Origin: an uncultured Oscillospiraceae bacterium
GTDB lineage: Bacteria > Bacillota > Clostridia > Oscillospirales > Ruminococcaceae
Direction of reading: 5' to 3'
NCBI GenBank assembly: GCA_958427155.1
Contig: CAUABB010000065.1
Coordinates: 1-7,596 of the forward strand
Length of the DNA: 7,596 bases
Part shown: positions 5,403-7,596 of the stretch, one piece after another
How the letters are laid out: each line of letters begins with the position of its first letter
Numbering within the stretch: position 1 is the first letter of the stretch
Made by a program: the position numbers and the translations under genes
The notes under the pieces: generated by a model
The model's database searches: none
Told to the model about the DNA's origin: nothing
What the model saw: only the letters and a program-made list of their open reading frames with translations

Positions 5403-6896
5403 ATGTATTACAAAAGCACCCGGGATAGTAGCATTCAGGTATCGTCGGCCCAAGCAATTGCTCAGGGAATTTCCAAAGATGGTGGCCTGTTTGTTCCCGA
5501 TGAAATTCCACAGATGTCAGTTGAAGAGATTGGGGAATTAATTGAAGAAAGTTATGTTCAGCGCGCTGAGATAATCCTTTCTAAATTTTTGACTGATTTT
5601 ACAATGGAAGAGCTGGGCTACTGTGTGCGAAGTGCCTATACGGCCGAAAAATTTGACAGCGATAAAATTGCAGAACTTGCTAAGCTTGGTGAAGGGACCT
5701 ATCTGCTCGAACTTTGGCATGGACCGACCTGTGCGTTTAAGGATATGGCGCTTCAGCTTCTTCCCTACCTTTTGACTCTTTCTGTCAAAAAAGCAGTTGC
5801 CGATAAAGAGGCTGTGATTTTGGTTGCTACTTCGGGGGATACGGGAAAGGCCGCTTTGGAAGGTTTTAAAGATGTATCGGGCACCAGAATTCTGGTATTT
5901 TATCCAGAAAACGGTGTCAGCCCTATGCAGAAACTTCAAATGATTACCCAGGAGGGAGAAAATGTTGGAGTTTGTGCAATTAAGGGGAACTTTGATGACG
6001 CTCAAACCGCTGTTAAAGCAATTTTTACTGACCCGAAGATCAGTGAACAGTTGGCGGATCGTGGGATGATGTTTTCCAGTGCGAATTCAATTAACTGGGG
6101 CAGATTGGTTCCGCAGATTGTGTACTATATCTCTGCTTATTGTGATCTTCTTGCAAATGGAGATATTGAACTTGGTGAAAAGATTAATATCGTAGTTCCA
6201 ACCGGAAATTTCGGCAATATTCTTGCTGCCTATTACGCAAAGAAGATGGGTTTGCCAGTGGCAAAGCTGATTTGTGCATCCAACAGAAATAAAATTCTCA
6301 CTGATTTTATCCAAACCGGCGTTTACGACAAAAATCGAGAGTTTTATACAACTTCTTCTCCGTCGATGGATATTTTAATTTCCAGTAACCTTGAACGACT
6401 TCTATATCTACTCTGTGAATGTGACGATACACAGGTCAAACAGTGGTACGCACAGTTGAAAGAAACTGGGAAATTTACGGTTTCAGATGAGGTTAAAAAG
6501 AAGATTCAGGATGAATTTTGTGCAGGTTTCTGCGATGAGGAAGACACCCTGAAAACAATCCGCCATATTTTTAATGACTATTCTTATGTATGTGATCCGC
6601 ATACGGCGGTTGGTATTAAGGTTTATGAAGACTATAAATCGTCAACCGGGGATCAGACCAAAGCTTTAATTGCGTCTACTGCAAGCCCCTACAAATTTAC
6701 GGATACTGTAATTCAGGCGGTTTCACCTGAGACGAATCCCAGTGATGATTTTGACGATATCAGCCTTCTTAATATTCTTACAGGTGTTCCGGTTCCACAG
6801 GCAATTAGTTCTCTTAACGGAAAAGAAATTCGTTTTACCCAAAGTGTTGATATTAGTGCAATGCCGCAGGTGGTTCGGGAACTTCTCAGTCTTTAA
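5403..6896 (+). CDS. thrC: Threonine synthase
   Basis: Threonine synthase is a PLP enzyme that converts O-phospho-L-homoserine and water to L-threonine and phosphate, the last step of threonine synthesis. At 497 residues it is the long form with an N-terminal threonine synthase domain (residues about 1-80: YYKSTRD, GISKDGGLFVPDEIP). The PLP lysine is Lys113 in the GPTCAFKDMALQ motif (107-118). The cofactor-phosphate loop is TSGDTG (143-148), and the NSINWGRLVPQI and PTGNFGNI blocks follow. ATG 5403 has AGGAG (5391-5395) 7 nt upstream. No other threonine-pathway gene (hom, thrB) lies in the window. It has its own promoter and a leader hairpin, and it converges on the small DUF1540 gene with 61 bp between their stops. 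Confidence 0.98.
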   Translation: MYYKSTRDSSIQVSSAQAIAQGISKDGGLFVPDEIPQMSVEEIGELIEESYVQRAEIILSKFLTDFTMEELGYCVRSAYTAEKFDSDKIAELAKLGEGTYLLELWHGPTCAFKDMALQLLPYLLTLSVKKAVADKEAVILVATSGDTGKAALEGFKDVSGTRILVFYPENGVSPMQKLQMITQEGENVGVCAIKGNFDDAQTAVKAIFTDPKISEQLADRGMMFSSANSINWGRLVPQIVYYISAYCDLLANGDIELGEKINIVVPTGNFGNILAAYYAKKMGLPVAKLICASNRNKILTDFIQTGVYDKNREFYTTSSPSMDILISSNLERLLYLLCECDDTQVKQWYAQLKETGKFTVSDEVKKKIQDEFCAGFCDEEDTLKTIRHIFNDYSYVCDPHTAVGIKVYEDYKSSTGDQTKALIASTASPYKFTDTVIQAVSPETNPSDDFDDISLLNILTGVPVPQAISSLNGKEIRFTQSVDISAMPQVVRELLSL

Positions 6897-6906
6897 TCTT
6901 AAAAAT

Positions 6907-6939
6907 GATTCACCGCACAGAGAATCTGTGCGGTGAATC
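6907..6939 (-). terminator. Terminator hairpin between thrC and the convergent DUF1540 gene
   Basis: A perfect 15-bp stem (6907-6921 with 6925-6939) closes a GAA loop. Read on the - strand it is followed by ATTTTTAAG, a proper T-tract, so it is an intrinsic terminator for the DUF1540 gene that ends at 6958. On the + strand the following bases are CCGTTAAAAG, with almost no T-tract, so it may stop thrC transcripts only weakly, though it could still protect their 3' end. Confidence 0.88.
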
Positions 6940-6957
6940 CGTTAAAAGTAGAGATCG

Positions 6958-7131
6958 CTACTGTTGTTTGACAAAGCTTTGGCAGACTGTATCAGAACAG
7001 CAGGATGCAGCTTGCGGACCGACTTTAATTTCTTTTGCGGTGCAGCAGCAGTCGTGGTTATTGTGAATACAATTTTCCACGTCACACCGGACGTGGTTGA
7101 TAGTTTTTTTGTTTTTGCCAGTATCGGACAT
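6958..7131 (-). CDS. DUF1540 cysteine-rich small protein
   Basis: A 57-residue protein read on the complementary strand, with eight cysteines at positions 16, 21, 28, 29, 30, 44, 45 and 50. The order C-x4-C-x6-C, then CTAKEIKVGP, then C-x5-C and a closing SF (52-53) matches the DUF1540 family, whose small proteins are common in Clostridia and Bacilli and have no established function; metal binding is plausible from the cysteines but is inference. The start is well supported: GGGAGG on the - strand (complement of 7140-7145) lies 8 nt before the ATG at 7131. The stop is TAG at 6958-6960, followed by a strong terminator at 6907-6939. It lies head-to-head with the phosphoesterase gene and tail-to-tail with thrC. 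I found no clear - strand promoter. Confidence 0.88.
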   Translation of the reverse strand: MSDTGKNKKTINHVRCDVENCIHNNHDCCCTAKEIKVGPQAASCCSDTVCQSFVKQQ

Positions 7132-7153
7132 TAAAAATTCCTCCCTCGTTTTG

Positions 7154-7183
7154 TTGGAAACAGTTATGTTCCATTTCTATTAT
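7154..7183 (+). promoter_or_regulatory. Possible promoter of the metallophosphoesterase gene
   Basis: TTGGAA (7154-7159) and TATTAT (7178-7183) are separated by 18 bp on the + strand, about 55 bp before the GTG start at 7238. The preceding gene on this strand is thrC, over 300 bp away, so a promoter is expected in this short intergenic stretch. The match is moderate and this AT-rich stretch offers other pairs. Confidence 0.4.
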
Positions 7184-7237
7184 TTCCATAGATAGGCTGA
7201 TTTATGTTGCAGGGCAGGTGGAAAAAGGAGTAGTGTG

Positions 7238-7596
7238 GTGAAATTATTCGCAATTGGAGATACACATCTTTCGTTCGGCGTCGACAAGCCAATGGATATT
7301 TTTAACGGATGGAAAGGGTATGTTCAACGGCTTGAAGAAAACTGGCAGCAAATGGTCGCTCCGGAAGATACGGTTGTTATTACAGGTGACATTTCCTGGG
7401 GGATGAATTTTGAGGAAATTAAACCTGATTTTGATTTTCTTCATCGCCTTAACGGAACGAAGATTATCTTGAAAGGAAATCATGATCTGTGGTTTTCTAC
7501 CAAAACCAAGGTGGAAAATTATTTAGCAGAGAATGGATTTTCTTCTATAAAAATTTTATTTAACAACTATTATCCATTTGGAGAATATGGCATCTG
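7238..7596 (+). CDS. Calcineurin-like metallophosphoesterase (COG1768-type phosphohydrolase), 3' end missing
   Basis: The first 119 residues of a calcineurin-fold metallophosphoesterase; the gene runs past the window end. The dinuclear metal-site motifs appear in order: GDTH (7-10, metal-ligand Asp8 and His10), GDISWG (50-55, bridging Asp51) and GNHD (80-83, Asn81 and His82). The FAIGDTHLS start and the KGNHDLWFST wording resemble the COG1768 'predicted phosphohydrolase' group, whose natural substrate is not known to me. The start is GTG 7238, chosen because AAGGAG (7225-7230) lies 7 nt upstream and the frame then opens straight into the metal-binding strand. It is divergent from the DUF1540 gene, with 106 bp between the starts, so the two could share a control region. 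Confidence 0.9.
   Translation, partial: MKLFAIGDTHLSFGVDKPMDIFNGWKGYVQRLEENWQQMVAPEDTVVITGDISWGMNFEEIKPDFDFLHRLNGTKIILKGNHDLWFSTKTKVENYLAENGFSSIKILFNNYYPFGEYGI

Noticed and set aside
5538..6005. 155-residue open frame on the - strand inside thrC
   Set aside because: It lies opposite conserved thrC sequence, including the PLP lysine region, and shows no recognisable domain or start signal.
7146..7230. Minus-strand promoter for the DUF1540 gene, including sporulation-type CATAACT (complement, near 7163-7169)
   Set aside because: No matching -35 element at proper spacing was found for either sigma-A or sporulation sigma factors.

Overview
This window looks like chromosomal housekeeping DNA from a low-to-moderate GC Firmicute. 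It is most likely a class Clostridia member near the Ruminococcaceae/Oscillospiraceae. That placement is inferred from the gene order rplS-lepB-rbgA-rnhB, strong AGGAGG-type ribosome binding sites, sigma-A-like promoters, a clostridial DUF1540 protein and a PF06838-type PLP enzyme. No mobile element, CRISPR array, tRNA or rRNA was seen. All genes read on the + strand except one 57-residue gene.

Layout. 2-559 is the 3' part of an M42 metallo-aminopeptidase. 661-1926 is a PLP-dependent methionine gamma-lyase family ('aluminium resistance', YnbB-like) protein, followed by a weak terminator. 2003-2600 is a self-contained rplS (ribosomal protein L19) unit with a good promoter, a structured leader of about 145 nt and a perfect 13-bp terminator. 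2659-5184 is a tight operon with its own promoter: lepB (signal peptidase I), rbgA (circularly permuted GTPase for 50S assembly) and a 322-residue fusion of RNase HII to a YraN/UPF0102 nuclease-fold domain. 5231-6896 is thrC (long-form threonine synthase) with its own promoter and a leader of about 135 nt containing a GC-rich hairpin. 6958-7131 on the - strand is a cysteine-rich DUF1540 gene whose terminator lies between it and the convergent thrC. 7238-7596 is the start of a calcineurin-like phosphohydrolase, cut by the window end.

The central cluster joins ribosome production (L19, RbgA), protein export (signal peptidase I) and genome maintenance (RNase HII, YraN), a grouping familiar in Firmicutes. 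I do not see an obviously new multi-gene system. The most notable observation is that the RNase HII half lacks two residues exactly in the DExGRG active-site motif, including the catalytic glutamate, while the rest of the protein looks intact. This is either an in-frame 6-bp loss that would impair catalysis or a sequence error. Next in interest are the RNase HII-YraN fusion itself, with a start-less ribosome-binding-site-like sequence at the joint, and possible alternative pairings in the rplS leader.
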